36,436 nt of DNA, taken from positions 1 to 36,436 of the forward strand of contig JABIKU010000025.1 in assembly GCA_018654845.1 (NCBI GenBank), read 5' to 3'. Positions 25,238 to 33,800 of the stretch are shown one piece after another. The DNA is from Methanobacteriota archaeon (GTDB taxonomy: Archaea > Thermoplasmatota > Poseidoniia > Poseidoniales > Thalassarchaeaceae). Position 1 is the first letter of the stretch, and each line of letters begins with the position of its first letter. The notes below the pieces were generated by a model, which ran no database searches, was not told the DNA's origin, and was given only the letters and a program-made list of their open reading frames with translations. A program made the translations under genes and the position numbers.

Positions 25238-26857
25238 TCAAGCGAATGGAATTGATGCGCTCGCGTGAGTGTGCAGATTAATGACAGTTAGAATGCAAGG
25301 TTTCGGCTGGAATCCTAACATTCGCTGATAATCGGTCTGGTCTTGCCAAGTTGAACTGTGAACGATTGTCGTCCCCTTATGGTCGCTGACGAATTGCCCA
25401 TGAACGTGACCGGTGACGAAAATATCTGGAACAGTTCCGATGACCATACTATCCTCTGGCTCAGGTGAAAGTGGAGTCTTACCGCCCCATGAAGGTGCGA
25501 GGTGACGACGCTCTAACATCGCTCGCATTGCCATCTCTGGCTTCGCATATGTTACCGAGCGCAGTCCAGCGACAAAATCGTCGATGCTCTTACCGTGATA
25601 GGATAGGATACGGACGCCGTGAAGGCTAAAATCACAAGGATTTCCAACGAAAACGGCGTCGGAATAATCTTGCTGAATCTCAGCAGTTAGAGCGGGTTGG
25701 GGTTCGGCAGGTCGAACTGCATCGTGATTACCAGGAAGTATGATTATGTCAATCCAATCAGGTAATTCTTCGAGTAGAGTTGCCAATTTCCCATACTGTT
25801 CGAACAGATCTTTAATTGCTAAGTGACGGTCCTGTCCAGGATAAATTCCGACACCATCAACTCCGTCTCCACTCAGAATAAAATATCGAATAGTTTTCGC
25901 TAATGGGTCCGTTTTGAACCACTGCATCATCTTCTGCCATTGTGGTTCAAGGAAAGTTTTGCTGCCGACATGAGTATCAGAAAGGAAAGCGGCTGAGACA
26001 GCTTGGTCAGCGCTCGCAGCAGTTTTAGCACGTGGTTCTAATGGAGGTAAATGAATGTTAGAACAGAAGAATAAATCAGTTTGATCGCCACCAAAATGAC
26101 CGCTCACACCTACCACATCGTCATTCATCAAACCATCGAGAGCAGCGTGCAAAGGGTTCGCTCCAGCAGGTGGTTTTAGGAAACATTGAATCTGAGTATT
26201 TTCATCCTCTACCATGAACATTAAATTCCCATTTTTTGTCCATCTTGGACCATTTACCAACCCAATGAGTGTCACTTCATATTCATTAGATGAATATCGT
26301 TGTCGATTTCGCCACGCCTCTCCATTTGATATCGGGCGGCGTGGTAAAACACCTCCAGTCAACATCATATTACGAATTTTTTTCAACCGATCTGAAAAAC
26401 ACGACCTCATATCGGCCATCTTTCCTTCGGTGATCGAATTACCTGTGATATCAAAATGAATTTCAATTTCAGAATCAACATCTGTTGCAAGCATCGGGAA
26501 TTCTGCCAAACTATAGTGCGACAATCCATGTGGACGAGGTGCTGGAGATATTTTCGGTGAATCGATCGGTGCAATAATTCGCCCAATAGAAGAGGGATTG
26601 TCAGGAGCTGGCAAAGTTGCTTGAGCCGATTTTGGTACAGGAGTTGAAATTTCTATTGGTTCAGAAGATGGGACCAACATAAGTAATTCATCTATTGACC
26701 TTGAAGACAAAACATGAACTTGAGAAGAGGTTGCTGCCTCGATTAGTGGAGTCAAATCAGGTAATTTTTCAATCTTCTTTTTAGTTTCTTGACCAGTCAC
26801 CAGAATGCCGGCAGCCAGCAATATCTGCTGCCGTTCCGCCCAGTCAGCCGACGCCAT
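25238..26857 (-). CDS. DNA polymerase D small subunit (DP1)
   Basis: The 3'-5' exonuclease subunit of the archaeal replicative polymerase PolD. The 539 residues contain a variable N-terminal region with a Pro-rich linker (about 65-115), an OB fold (about 193-270) and a calcineurin-like phosphoesterase domain. The metal motifs are SDTHVGS (293-299), SGDGVDG (329-335), PGNHD (375-379) and GHVH (483-486), all intact, so proofreading is expected. The large subunit DP2 is not in the window. cinA lies 49 bases upstream on the same strand. Confidence 0.96.
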   Translation of the reverse strand: MASADWAERQQILLAAGILVTGQETKKKIEKLPDLTPLIEAATSSQVHVLSSRSIDELLMLVPSSEPIEISTPVPKSAQATLPAPDNPSSIGRIIAPIDSPKISPAPRPHGLSHYSLAEFPMLATDVDSEIEIHFDITGNSITEGKMADMRSCFSDRLKKIRNMMLTGGVLPRRPISNGEAWRNRQRYSSNEYEVTLIGLVNGPRWTKNGNLMFMVEDENTQIQCFLKPPAGANPLHAALDGLMNDDVVGVSGHFGGDQTDLFFCSNIHLPPLEPRAKTAASADQAVSAAFLSDTHVGSKTFLEPQWQKMMQWFKTDPLAKTIRYFILSGDGVDGVGIYPGQDRHLAIKDLFEQYGKLATLLEELPDWIDIIILPGNHDAVRPAEPQPALTAEIQQDYSDAVFVGNPCDFSLHGVRILSYHGKSIDDFVAGLRSVTYAKPEMAMRAMLERRHLAPSWGGKTPLSPEPEDSMVIGTVPDIFVTGHVHGQFVSDHKGTTIVHSSTWQDQTDYQRMLGFQPKPCILTVINLHTHASASIPFA

Positions 26858-26906
26858 CCAATTGAGGTCAACTGAGTACGCTCATGATAATATCGTTATG
26901 AATCGC

Positions 26907-27587
26907 TCATTCATCCCAATCGATTAAGGCTGCGAGGTCGACTTTCTGAATCTCTTCAGCGACCGTTGATTTGCCTCCATCCCAAGCTAGTCCACCTTCC
27001 CACTCTTCTGAAGAGGGTTCTAATTTTGAACGATCTATATTCTCAACATCTCCATCATCTTGAGATTCTTTAGTCCGTCCATCCTGCTCATCAATTCGAT
27101 CCAGAGCTTCTAAGGTTAAGCGAAGTGCGAAAACTGCAAAGGATTTTTTGTTATCCAAACGATCATTTTCACCAAAATCCATTCTTCGAACTAAAAAATA
27201 ATCTCTCGCTATTACCGCTACGTGAACACGCCCAACTTCCTTATCCGCAGTCGCACCACCAGGTCCGGCAATTCCAGTAATCGAAATCGCAACATCTGAA
27301 CCTGATTGATATCGGGCGCCGCGAGCCATTTGAACAGCGACCTCATGCGAGACAGCGCCCGCCCCATCCTGATCAAAGGCTGATTTTTCTACCCCAAGTT
27401 CGCGCATCTTCGCTTCATTAGAATAAACAACCCAACCCTGCTGAAACCATTGTGTCGCACCTGAAATATCGGTAATCAAAGATGCGAGAAGACCACCGGT
27501 ACAAGACTCAGCGGTGGATACTGTCCAACCACGCCTGCGTAGGCGTCGAGTGACACGAGAGGCTAGACCCGTGGCCTCGTCAACCAT
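26907..27587 (-). CDS. CinA-family C-terminal domain protein (NMN amidohydrolase-like)
   Basis: A 226-residue protein. The first 160 residues are the CinA C-terminal domain, known in bacteria as nicotinamide-nucleotide amidase (PncC). Seen: TVSTAESCTGGLLASLITD with the catalytic Ser, GWVVYSNEAKMRELGV and SITGIAGPGGATADKEVGRVHVA split across two loops. The N-terminal MoCF-like domain of full CinA is absent, as in stand-alone PncC. An unusual acidic tail of about 65 residues follows, ending in DLAALIDWDE; its function is unknown. The gene precedes the PolD small-subunit gene and is divergent from tusA. Confidence 0.9.
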   Translation of the reverse strand: MVDEATGLASRVTRRLRRRGWTVSTAESCTGGLLASLITDISGATQWFQQGWVVYSNEAKMRELGVEKSAFDQDGAGAVSHEVAVQMARGARYQSGSDVAISITGIAGPGGATADKEVGRVHVAVIARDYFLVRRMDFGENDRLDNKKSFAVFALRLTLEALDRIDEQDGRTKESQDDGDVENIDRSKLEPSSEEWEGGLAWDGGKSTVAEEIQKVDLAALIDWDE

Positions 27588-27705
27588 GTCGCTGGCTTAT
27601 GGGCGACCTTCTTGACTCTTTCACCGAACATTTTGTCAATAATTACCCAAATATATGCCAACAAAGAGAATTATTCATGGAGTAGATGCCTTTGGATTGA
27701 TTTGT

Positions 27706-27710
27706 AGGTG
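27706..27710 (+). promoter_or_regulatory. Ribosome binding site of the TusA-like gene
   Basis: AGGTG lies five bases before GTG 27716 and decides this non-ATG start. A possible TATA element, AAATATATG, lies near 27645-27653. Confidence 0.55.
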
Positions 27711-27715
27711 AATAC

Positions 27716-27952
27716 GTGAAAGAGGAACCGCATATTCTTGATGTACGAGGGGAGAAATGCCCAATCCCAATCAAATTGCTTAGAGATTGTATCAGAGAGG
27801 TCCCAGTTGGCGAGATAATCCACATGTTAAGTGATGATCTTGAAAGCAAATACGATGTTCCAGCTCTGCTACGCCGATTAAAAATGCCTCCCGCTGAGAT
27901 GATATCGCAAGAATCCGGACTTTTGTTTATTATTGAGAACCGGAAAATTTGA
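27716..27952 (+). CDS. TusA/SirA-family sulfur carrier
   Basis: A 78-residue protein with the TusA signature ILDVRGEKCPIPIKLLRDCI, where Cys15 of the CPxP motif carries the persulfide. The last strand, LLFIIENRK, is typical. Family members relay sulfur from cysteine desulfurases for tRNA thiolation or molybdopterin. With SufS and the MoaD-like protein elsewhere in the window this fits a general sulfur-transfer network, though no direct linkage is seen. Start GTG with AGGTG upstream. Confidence 0.9.
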   Translation: MKEEPHILDVRGEKCPIPIKLLRDCIREVPVGEIIHMLSDDLESKYDVPALLRRLKMPPAEMISQESGLLFIIENRKI

Positions 27953-28023
27953 TACTTCGAGCTGTGTACAGTGAAACCGGTTCTCAAATATTGTTTCCAC
28001 CACCTTATGGTGATGGGAATTTA

Positions 28024-28099
28024 TGGTGGGCCCGACCGGAATTGAACCGGTGATCTTCGCTTTGTAAGAGCAACGTCATAACCCCTAGACCACGGGCCC
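28024..28099 (-). tRNA. tRNA-Val (anticodon TAC), CCA encoded
   Basis: On the minus strand the acceptor arms are GGGCCCG and CGGGCCC. The anticodon stem TTGCT/AGCGA closes CTTACAA, giving TAC. The T loop is TTCAATT. The discriminator is A (28027), and CCA (28024-28026) is encoded. No intron. Confidence 0.96.
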
Positions 28100-28168
28100 C
28101 ACGGGAGAACGGGCGAGCGTTGTATTCAAATGATTAGTGGTAGAACCTTCTGTTTGGAAGTGGCGTAG

Positions 28169-29161
28169 TTGACTGAAATCGACGATTTGCTTGAAAGACT
28201 GAAATCTGCGGGAGTTCCTATCGACCCTCGCGTTTCTAATGCGATGAAAATTGTCGATATCCGAGATTTTACCGACCTTTCTGCAGAACCATTTTGGTAT
28301 GATAGTCCAGTACCTTTTCTGATAACAGAAGTTGGCGCAGCAAAGACGATTTCAGCCCCACACATGATTCTGACACTGTTGCACCACCTCGAACTACGAA
28401 AAGGACAACACGTGCTACTAATGGGTTCGAAAGGTGGTTATATCTCTGCGATTCTTGATGAGGTGCTTGGCCCTGATGGAATGGTCTCAATCGTCGAGCC
28501 GCATATCGAGGTGCGCGAGTATACGAGTCTACGGCTCGAAAAACACTCTGCGAGAGGATTGATGCGAGTGTTATCGCCTGCGGCCTTAGATAATTCTGAT
28601 GAGATGGATCGTGGCGTTGACCGTGTTTTAATTACTGGCGCGGTAAAAGAAATGCCGATTTCCCTCGAGATAATGGTAGACGAAGGGGGATTCGTTTTGG
28701 GACCGTTTGGCGGACCTGTTCATCAACGATTATTGAAACGAGAAAAGCAAGGGTCTGAATGGTTCGATACGGATCTTGGTGGTGTTGTTTTCGGACCTAT
28801 GGATCTAGGTGAAGCCGAAAGGGATCCTCTCGATGCAAATTTATTGGCTGATCATTTAGAAGATGCTGTTACTTTACTTATCGATCTAATCGAAATAGAT
28901 GAAGAATTGATTGAGAATGTCGAACATTTAGTCGCTGCATTAAGAGATCTTCCTATCGATTTACCAATTCTTCCAGAAGATGCGAGTGAAGATGAAATCC
29001 TCGAACACCCCGTAATGGATTTAATCATGTCAGAAATGGAATGGTTAGCGCCAATTTGGCCGGTTTTCGGGCAACTCTTCTCGATGGATTTAGCAGCTCC
29101 TGGCTCGCCCGAAGATGAGGAAGCAGGAATGGTTGGTGGACACCGAGATTTAGTGCCATGA
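28169..29161 (+). CDS. Protein-L-isoaspartate O-methyltransferase-like protein with acidic extension
   Basis: A 330-residue protein. Residues about 45-210 follow PIMT: the pre-motif TISAPHM (60-66) is perfect, then the SAM motif I reads HVLLMGSKGGYISAIL (81-96), where active PIMTs have an acidic residue and a GTGSGY-like loop. The rest of the Rossmann fold is recognisable (MVSIVEPHIEV, GFVLGPFGG). An added C-terminal part of about 110 residues is acidic and helical, with no family I recognise. It may be a PIMT paralogue with altered cofactor binding, or a binding protein that lost activity. TTG 28169 is the only plausible start; the next in-frame ATG is after residue 25. A HEAT-repeat gene follows. 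Confidence 0.75.
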   Translation: MTEIDDLLERLKSAGVPIDPRVSNAMKIVDIRDFTDLSAEPFWYDSPVPFLITEVGAAKTISAPHMILTLLHHLELRKGQHVLLMGSKGGYISAILDEVLGPDGMVSIVEPHIEVREYTSLRLEKHSARGLMRVLSPAALDNSDEMDRGVDRVLITGAVKEMPISLEIMVDEGGFVLGPFGGPVHQRLLKREKQGSEWFDTDLGGVVFGPMDLGEAERDPLDANLLADHLEDAVTLLIDLIEIDEELIENVEHLVAALRDLPIDLPILPEDASEDEILEHPVMDLIMSEMEWLAPIWPVFGQLFSMDLAAPGSPEDEEAGMVGGHRDLVP

Positions 29162-29199
29162 ATCAAAGCGTTCATGCCACCGACTTCACTCGTTGAATC

Positions 29200-30231
29200 G
29201 TGGTTAGAGCAGCAATGCGCAATCTTCGTAGTGCAGATGTTCGACATCGACGTCGAGCAGTTCGAAGGTTATTCGAAATTAATGATCCTATTGCAATTGA
29301 TGCCTTCGAACCATTACTGGATGATTCTGATGAATGGTTCCGTGAAAAGGCGATACAAGCCATCGGTATTTGGGCTCGGCCCAAGGATCTTGAATTGATA
29401 CAGCGATTAGCGGAATCTGAAAGAGTGGAATTTCGAATGTGCGCAGCACGAATCGCTAATCGTGCTGGGAAATCTTGCAAACCAATTTTATCAATACTTT
29501 CCCAAGATAATGTTGCAGTGGTTCGCAATGCCGCTTGGGCAACGAAATTTTCCATCGCTGCAAATCTCGAAGAAGTCAACCGCAAAGGGATGGAAAATGA
29601 ATCGAGTGGAATCCGCTCAATGGCGATACAATCGATGAGCAAAATGGATAAAATTGATGCAGAATTACTCTATACTGGATTAACTGACCCATCAATAAAA
29701 GTTCAGGCCGACGCTGTTTCTCTGCTTCGAAATCGCCCCGATGTAATTGAAGGTGGGTTTGATAATTTACTTGTCGATATTGTAGAAAACAATCATCTCG
29801 CTCGACGAGATGCAATCATTATTCTTATTGAAAAATCATCGAACAATGAAATAATTTCTTCAAAAATTCCAAATTGGATGGAGAATGATAATTCAGGATT
29901 TACCAAAGCAATTATTTCAGCCATAGAAGGTAAAGATTGGAAAGAACTCGGGGCATTTACACAAAGCTTGAAAACAACTCAAAATGAAGCATTGATAGTT
30001 GGTTCTTTACGTCGAAATTATTCTATTGATGCAAATAAATTGCGAAATTCCATCATTGCTGATACTTCTAGAGAAAGTTCTCTGCGAACCCGATTAATCG
30101 AAGAATTAATCGGGAGCACAAAGGTAGATGACTCGACAATTGAAATTATCAATAATCTCAAAAATTCACCTGATGAATATATTTCTCAAATCGTCGGATT
30201 TTTCATCGAAGATATAGAATCAAGATATTAA
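29200..30231 (+). CDS. HEAT-repeat protein
   Basis: A 343-residue alpha-solenoid made of paired helices with HEAT-like features: HRRRAVRRLFEINDPIAIDAF, WFREKAIQAIGIWARPKDLE, VEFRMCAARIANRAG, VAVVRNAAWATKF and IRSMAIQSMSKMDKIDAE. No catalytic motif and no signal peptide, so a cytoplasmic scaffold. The start is uncertain: GTG 29200 or ATG 29215. An ATG overlapping the upstream stop (29158) is in the same frame but is cut off by TGA at 29194. The upstream neighbour is the PIMT-like gene, probably in one operon. Confidence 0.75.
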   Translation: MVRAAMRNLRSADVRHRRRAVRRLFEINDPIAIDAFEPLLDDSDEWFREKAIQAIGIWARPKDLELIQRLAESERVEFRMCAARIANRAGKSCKPILSILSQDNVAVVRNAAWATKFSIAANLEEVNRKGMENESSGIRSMAIQSMSKMDKIDAELLYTGLTDPSIKVQADAVSLLRNRPDVIEGGFDNLLVDIVENNHLARRDAIIILIEKSSNNEIISSKIPNWMENDNSGFTKAIISAIEGKDWKELGAFTQSLKTTQNEALIVGSLRRNYSIDANKLRNSIIADTSRESSLRTRLIEELIGSTKVDDSTIEIINNLKNSPDEYISQIVGFFIEDIESRY

Positions 30232-30259
30232 TTTAGACTAATCATCAATTTATTGACAT

Positions 30260-30667
30260 TCAGACTGCTGGCTCACGCAAGCGAGAAAGTGAAATTGCGA
30301 TTGGGGGAAGATGGTCAGACAACCGATGGCGGCTGGTTTTTGGTGAGAATAAATCTCCACTTAATGCAGAATTGATGATGTCTTGCTTCGTTAAAACTTC
30401 ACGACCACAATTCGGCCAAACATCTACTTCAATTGAATTATCATCTAGATAATCAATCATTACACATGGGATGCACTTCAATTTCAATCTCAGTGCGACT
30501 TCATATCTATGATGCCCATCGAGAATAGTTCCGGTATTTCGATCAAGCAGAAGTGGTTTGGTATATGCATTCCATCGATGGGTCATTTTTTCGAGTTGGT
30601 CGACTTTTTTTATTATTATTTCTTCATGCGGCCGAAGCAACTCTAGGGGGACCAATTCAACCTTCAC
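30260..30667 (-). CDS. Compact ParB/Srx-fold protein resembling archaeal ADP-dependent serine kinase (SerK)
   Basis: A 135-residue protein starting at GTG 30667. The ParB/Srx core shows RPHEE (12-16), LLLDRNTGTILDGHHRYE (DGHHR at 50-54) and, at the end, LFSPKTSRH (106-114). From memory, Thermococcus SerK has the same three marks in the same order (a KPHE with its catalytic Glu, DGHHR, and FSPKTTRH), so free-serine kinase activity making O-phosphoserine is possible. The protein is only a little over half the length of that enzyme, lacking most of the middle region. Otherwise it would be a generic ParB-domain protein. It is divergent from the CCA enzyme gene, 26 bases away. Confidence 0.7.
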   Translation of the reverse strand: MKVELVPLELLRPHEEIIIKKVDQLEKMTHRWNAYTKPLLLDRNTGTILDGHHRYEVALRLKLKCIPCVMIDYLDDNSIEVDVWPNCGREVLTKQDIINSALSGDLFSPKTSRHRLSDHLPPIAISLSRLREPAV

Positions 30668-30693
30668 GCGCAGCCGAAGGGTGAATTACTCAT

Positions 30694-31962
30694 ATGTATG
30701 ATGCCCGAAGGTATGATTGCGAATCGGTGAGTGGCATGGTCATGGAGGTCGACTTGGGTCAACTCAGTTCGGAAGATTTCACCGTTTTGGAGAGATTGCG
30801 GCGGGTTGGGCGTGCATGGATAGTTGGAGGTTGGGTTCGTGATGCATTAATCGCTTCACCTAGGACTGATTTGGATATCGCTACCGATTTAACCCCTGGG
30901 GAAGTAAAGAAAATATTTCCTAGATCGATTGCCGTAGGTGAAGAATTTGGTACAATAATGGTTAGATTAGACACCGGTGAGCAGACTTGGGAAGTAACTA
31001 CCCTTCGAAGTGAAGGGAGTTATGGTGATGGTCGACGGCCAGATAATGTTGCATTCGGAGATAGTATCGAAGGAGATTTATCTCGACGGGATTTTACAAT
31101 TAACGCGATGGCAATTGATTCGGAAGGGAATTTAATCGATTTATTCAACGGTGCGGCCGATTTAGATGCGGGAATATTACGCACAGTTGGCAATGCATCA
31201 GATCGATTAGGTGAAGATGGATTAAGAATCATGAGAGCGTTTCGTTTTCTCGATGCCGAAAAGCATGGCACTCGCCAAATGAATTCTGAACTTACCGATG
31301 CAATTTCATCCAATCTAAAAATGCTAGACATGGTGTCTCGCGAAAGAATAGGTAGTGAATTATTACAAATTTTATCAAAACCAAATCGAGATGAAATTGT
31401 ATCAATAATGGATTCTTTAGGCGTCCTCAATGTGATATTATCCGATATTGATACGAGCCGGATTCAGAAAATTTCAGGAGATGAGATTACCGCACTGGCA
31501 AAAATCTGCTCAAATGACTCAAGATCTGGCGGTGAAATTTCTGCTTCACTCAGGAAATCATTGAAACTCTCTAAAGACCAAATGAGATTAATCACTTTCC
31601 TCCATGATAATAATTCAATAATACCGAGTACAGATTTGGCAGAACTTCGAAGATTCCGTGCAGCATTACCTGTAAATTTTCAATCTGCAATTCTTCACTA
31701 TCACAATGCTGAAAATATTCGTTCTACATTATCGGATATTCCAAAACTAAAAGCGGGAAACTCCCCAATAATTGATGGAAATCGTTTGGCAAAAGTCACC
31801 GGACTAGAGCCGAGTAGGAAACTAGGTCGATTGAAGGGGTGGTTACACCGAAAACAAATCGAGTTAGATTTGGCTGATGAATCAGAAGTCTTGGCTCAGC
31901 TTGAGAATATTGATTGGAAAAAAGACGATTTTGAATCTTGGCCAATATTAATCTGGCCTTGA
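30694..31962 (+). CDS. cca: Class II (bacterial/eukaryotic-type) tRNA nucleotidyltransferase
   Basis: Adds or repairs the CCA end of tRNAs. The 422 residues show the class II head GGWVRDALIA (45-54) with the catalytic DLD (59-61), the RRDFTINAMA motif (131-140) and the EDxxR base-reading motif in EDGLRIMRAFRF (174-185), then a helical C-terminal part. Archaea normally use the unrelated class I enzyme, so this gene looks acquired from bacteria. All four tRNAs in the window already encode CCA, so its job may be repair. GGGTGA lies about nine bases before the ATG; later in-frame ATGs (30736, 30742) are possible starts. A poly(A) polymerase of the same family cannot be excluded. Confidence 0.88.
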   Translation: MYDARRYDCESVSGMVMEVDLGQLSSEDFTVLERLRRVGRAWIVGGWVRDALIASPRTDLDIATDLTPGEVKKIFPRSIAVGEEFGTIMVRLDTGEQTWEVTTLRSEGSYGDGRRPDNVAFGDSIEGDLSRRDFTINAMAIDSEGNLIDLFNGAADLDAGILRTVGNASDRLGEDGLRIMRAFRFLDAEKHGTRQMNSELTDAISSNLKMLDMVSRERIGSELLQILSKPNRDEIVSIMDSLGVLNVILSDIDTSRIQKISGDEITALAKICSNDSRSGGEISASLRKSLKLSKDQMRLITFLHDNNSIIPSTDLAELRRFRAALPVNFQSAILHYHNAENIRSTLSDIPKLKAGNSPIIDGNRLAKVTGLEPSRKLGRLKGWLHRKQIELDLADESEVLAQLENIDWKKDDFESWPILIWP

Positions 31963-31994
31963 CCAAAAATGAACCTATACTAATGAGGCTGGAT

Positions 31995-32492
31995 TCACTC
32001 GAGTTCGTTTAGATATTCGATATACTCTTCTTGAGTTAGGTATTGATCTTCATCGAAATCGAATGGTTGGACGATTACGCACCAGCCATCACCGTATGCT
32101 TCATCATTTACCAAATCTGCATTATCTTCAACATCACCATTCAAATCAACGATTTTACAAGCGAATGGAGCATTGATTAACAGACGTTCTGAAGGAGTCA
32201 TGAGAGTAATCAACAGATCATCTACTCCGACCTCATCCCCACTCGCCATGTGAGCTGGTTCATCATCATCTTGGACACCTTCTGTTTGCTCGACCTTGAA
32301 TTCATCATCATCCTCAGGTCGTGTCAATACAACTCGGTGAATCTCACCGTATTCAGCAGCGATAAATTCGCTAACTCCAATCTTGACTTGAGAGTCAGAT
32401 TTCTTCTCATCGAGAACCTGTAACCAAAGATGTTCGAGAGTATAACGTCGTCCGTGTGCAATCGCAAATTCAGAATAATCGCCATCTGCCAT
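31995..32492 (-). CDS. GcvH-like (glycine cleavage H-protein fold) lacking the lipoyl lysine
   Basis: A 165-residue protein. The start matches H-protein (YTLEHLWLQV, then VKIGVSEFIAAEYGEIHRVVL) and the end does too (VEDNADLVNDEAYGDGWCVIVQP). The hairpin that should hold the lipoylated Lys (ESVKA type) reads ITLMTPSERLLINAP here, with Ser at the Lys position in my alignment. An acidic insertion of about 25 residues precedes it, and an acidic tail ends the protein. It therefore cannot work as a normal lipoyl shuttle unless my alignment is off. No other glycine cleavage genes are nearby. Divergent from the acyl-CoA dehydrogenase gene. Confidence 0.78.
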   Translation of the reverse strand: MADGDYSEFAIAHGRRYTLEHLWLQVLDEKKSDSQVKIGVSEFIAAEYGEIHRVVLTRPEDDDEFKVEQTEGVQDDDEPAHMASGDEVGVDDLLITLMTPSERLLINAPFACKIVDLNGDVEDNADLVNDEAYGDGWCVIVQPFDFDEDQYLTQEEYIEYLNELE

Positions 32493-32613
32493 GTTAATTC
32501 AGACTCGCCGCCATCACCGAAGTGATTTGAACCATTCGATGGCAATTCTTCGCAATCCGAGCCGTTACAAGAGATTAACAACGCCTACCTATTCGGCATA
32601 ATCGGGGAACAGC

Positions 32614-33786
32614 ATGGATTTTCAAGAAACTGAAGAACAAAGTATGATTCGCGAGATGGTTCGAAATTTTTCAGAGGAAATTCTCGCGCCAACCTGCCTT
32701 GAGAGAGACCGTGAACAACGGCCACCACTCGAGGAATGGCAGACTTTTTGTGAATATGGCTTGCAAGGTGTAACAATTCCTGAAGAATACGATGGGAATC
32801 CTGTCGACGATATTTCAGAAGCGATAATCGTCGAAGAACTTTCTCGAGTAGATCCTTCTTTTTCCGTAATGTTCTGTGTTCACGTTGGGCTTTGTTCAAA
32901 GACCATAGCGCTACATGGAAATGACGACCAGAAACAGCGTTACCTGCCACGATTAGCAGCAGGAGAAATTGGTGCCTATTCACTTTCAGAGGCAGGTGCT
33001 GGCACCGATGCGGCAGCGCTTAGCTGCCGCGCGAAACTCAGCGACGATGGTTCACATTACATTTTGAACGGAGAAAAAATGTGGGTAACTAACGGGCAGA
33101 GTGCAGGAATTTATGTCCTATTCGCCAAGGATGTTGACCACCCCGATTATGGTGTCAATAAACACGGAGGAACTACTGCTTTTATCGTCGAATCGAATAT
33201 GGAAGGATTTAGTGTTGGAAAGAAGGAAGATAAACTTGGAATCCGTTCTTCAGATACCTGTGCATTACTGCTGGATAATTGCAAAGTTCCTGTTGAAAAT
33301 GTCTTGAAGGAGGTAGGAAAAGGTTTCCCTATCGCGATGAATGCTTTAGATAATTCTCGGATTGGAATCGCAGCTCAAGCACTAGGAATTGCTCAAGGTG
33401 CATATGAATCAGCACTAAACTACGCTCATGAGCGCCAGGCCTTTGGTAAGCCGATTGCCCTTCACCAAAGCATAGGTAATTACCTCGCTGATATGGCTAC
33501 CCAAACCGAGGCAGCTCGGCATATGGTCTACAAAGCAGCATGGGCTAAACAACGCCATTACGAACAAGGTGCACCACGACATTCAATGGAAGCGAGTATG
33601 GCGAAATTATTCGCAGGAGATACCGCGATGTGGGTAGCTGAGCGAGCGGTCCAAATCCTCGGTGGATATGGATATACGACTGATTTCCCTGTTGAGAGGT
33701 TCTTCCGCGATGCGAAGATTACTCAAATTTACGAAGGAACTCAAGAGGTTCAACGAATCGTAATCAGCCGATCTATTTCGCCATAA
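32614..33786 (+). CDS. Acyl-CoA dehydrogenase
   Basis: A 390-residue FAD enzyme making the first double bond in fatty-acyl-CoA or branched-chain acyl-CoA breakdown. Seen: the helical N-terminal domain, the beta-domain motif AYSLSEAGAGTDAAAL, the middle motif EKMWVTNGQSAGIYVLFA, and the end signature ILGGYGYTTDFPVERFFRDAK with the catalytic Glu374 in IYEGTQEVQR, the position used by short/medium-chain members. GGGGA lies about five bases before the ATG. No electron-transfer flavoprotein gene is in the window. Bacterial-type family, common in heterotrophic marine archaea. Confidence 0.95.
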   Translation: MDFQETEEQSMIREMVRNFSEEILAPTCLERDREQRPPLEEWQTFCEYGLQGVTIPEEYDGNPVDDISEAIIVEELSRVDPSFSVMFCVHVGLCSKTIALHGNDDQKQRYLPRLAAGEIGAYSLSEAGAGTDAAALSCRAKLSDDGSHYILNGEKMWVTNGQSAGIYVLFAKDVDHPDYGVNKHGGTTAFIVESNMEGFSVGKKEDKLGIRSSDTCALLLDNCKVPVENVLKEVGKGFPIAMNALDNSRIGIAAQALGIAQGAYESALNYAHERQAFGKPIALHQSIGNYLADMATQTEAARHMVYKAAWAKQRHYEQGAPRHSMEASMAKLFAGDTAMWVAERAVQILGGYGYTTDFPVERFFRDAKITQIYEGTQEVQRIVISRSISP

Positions 33787-33800
33787 TTGACGAATGAGTT

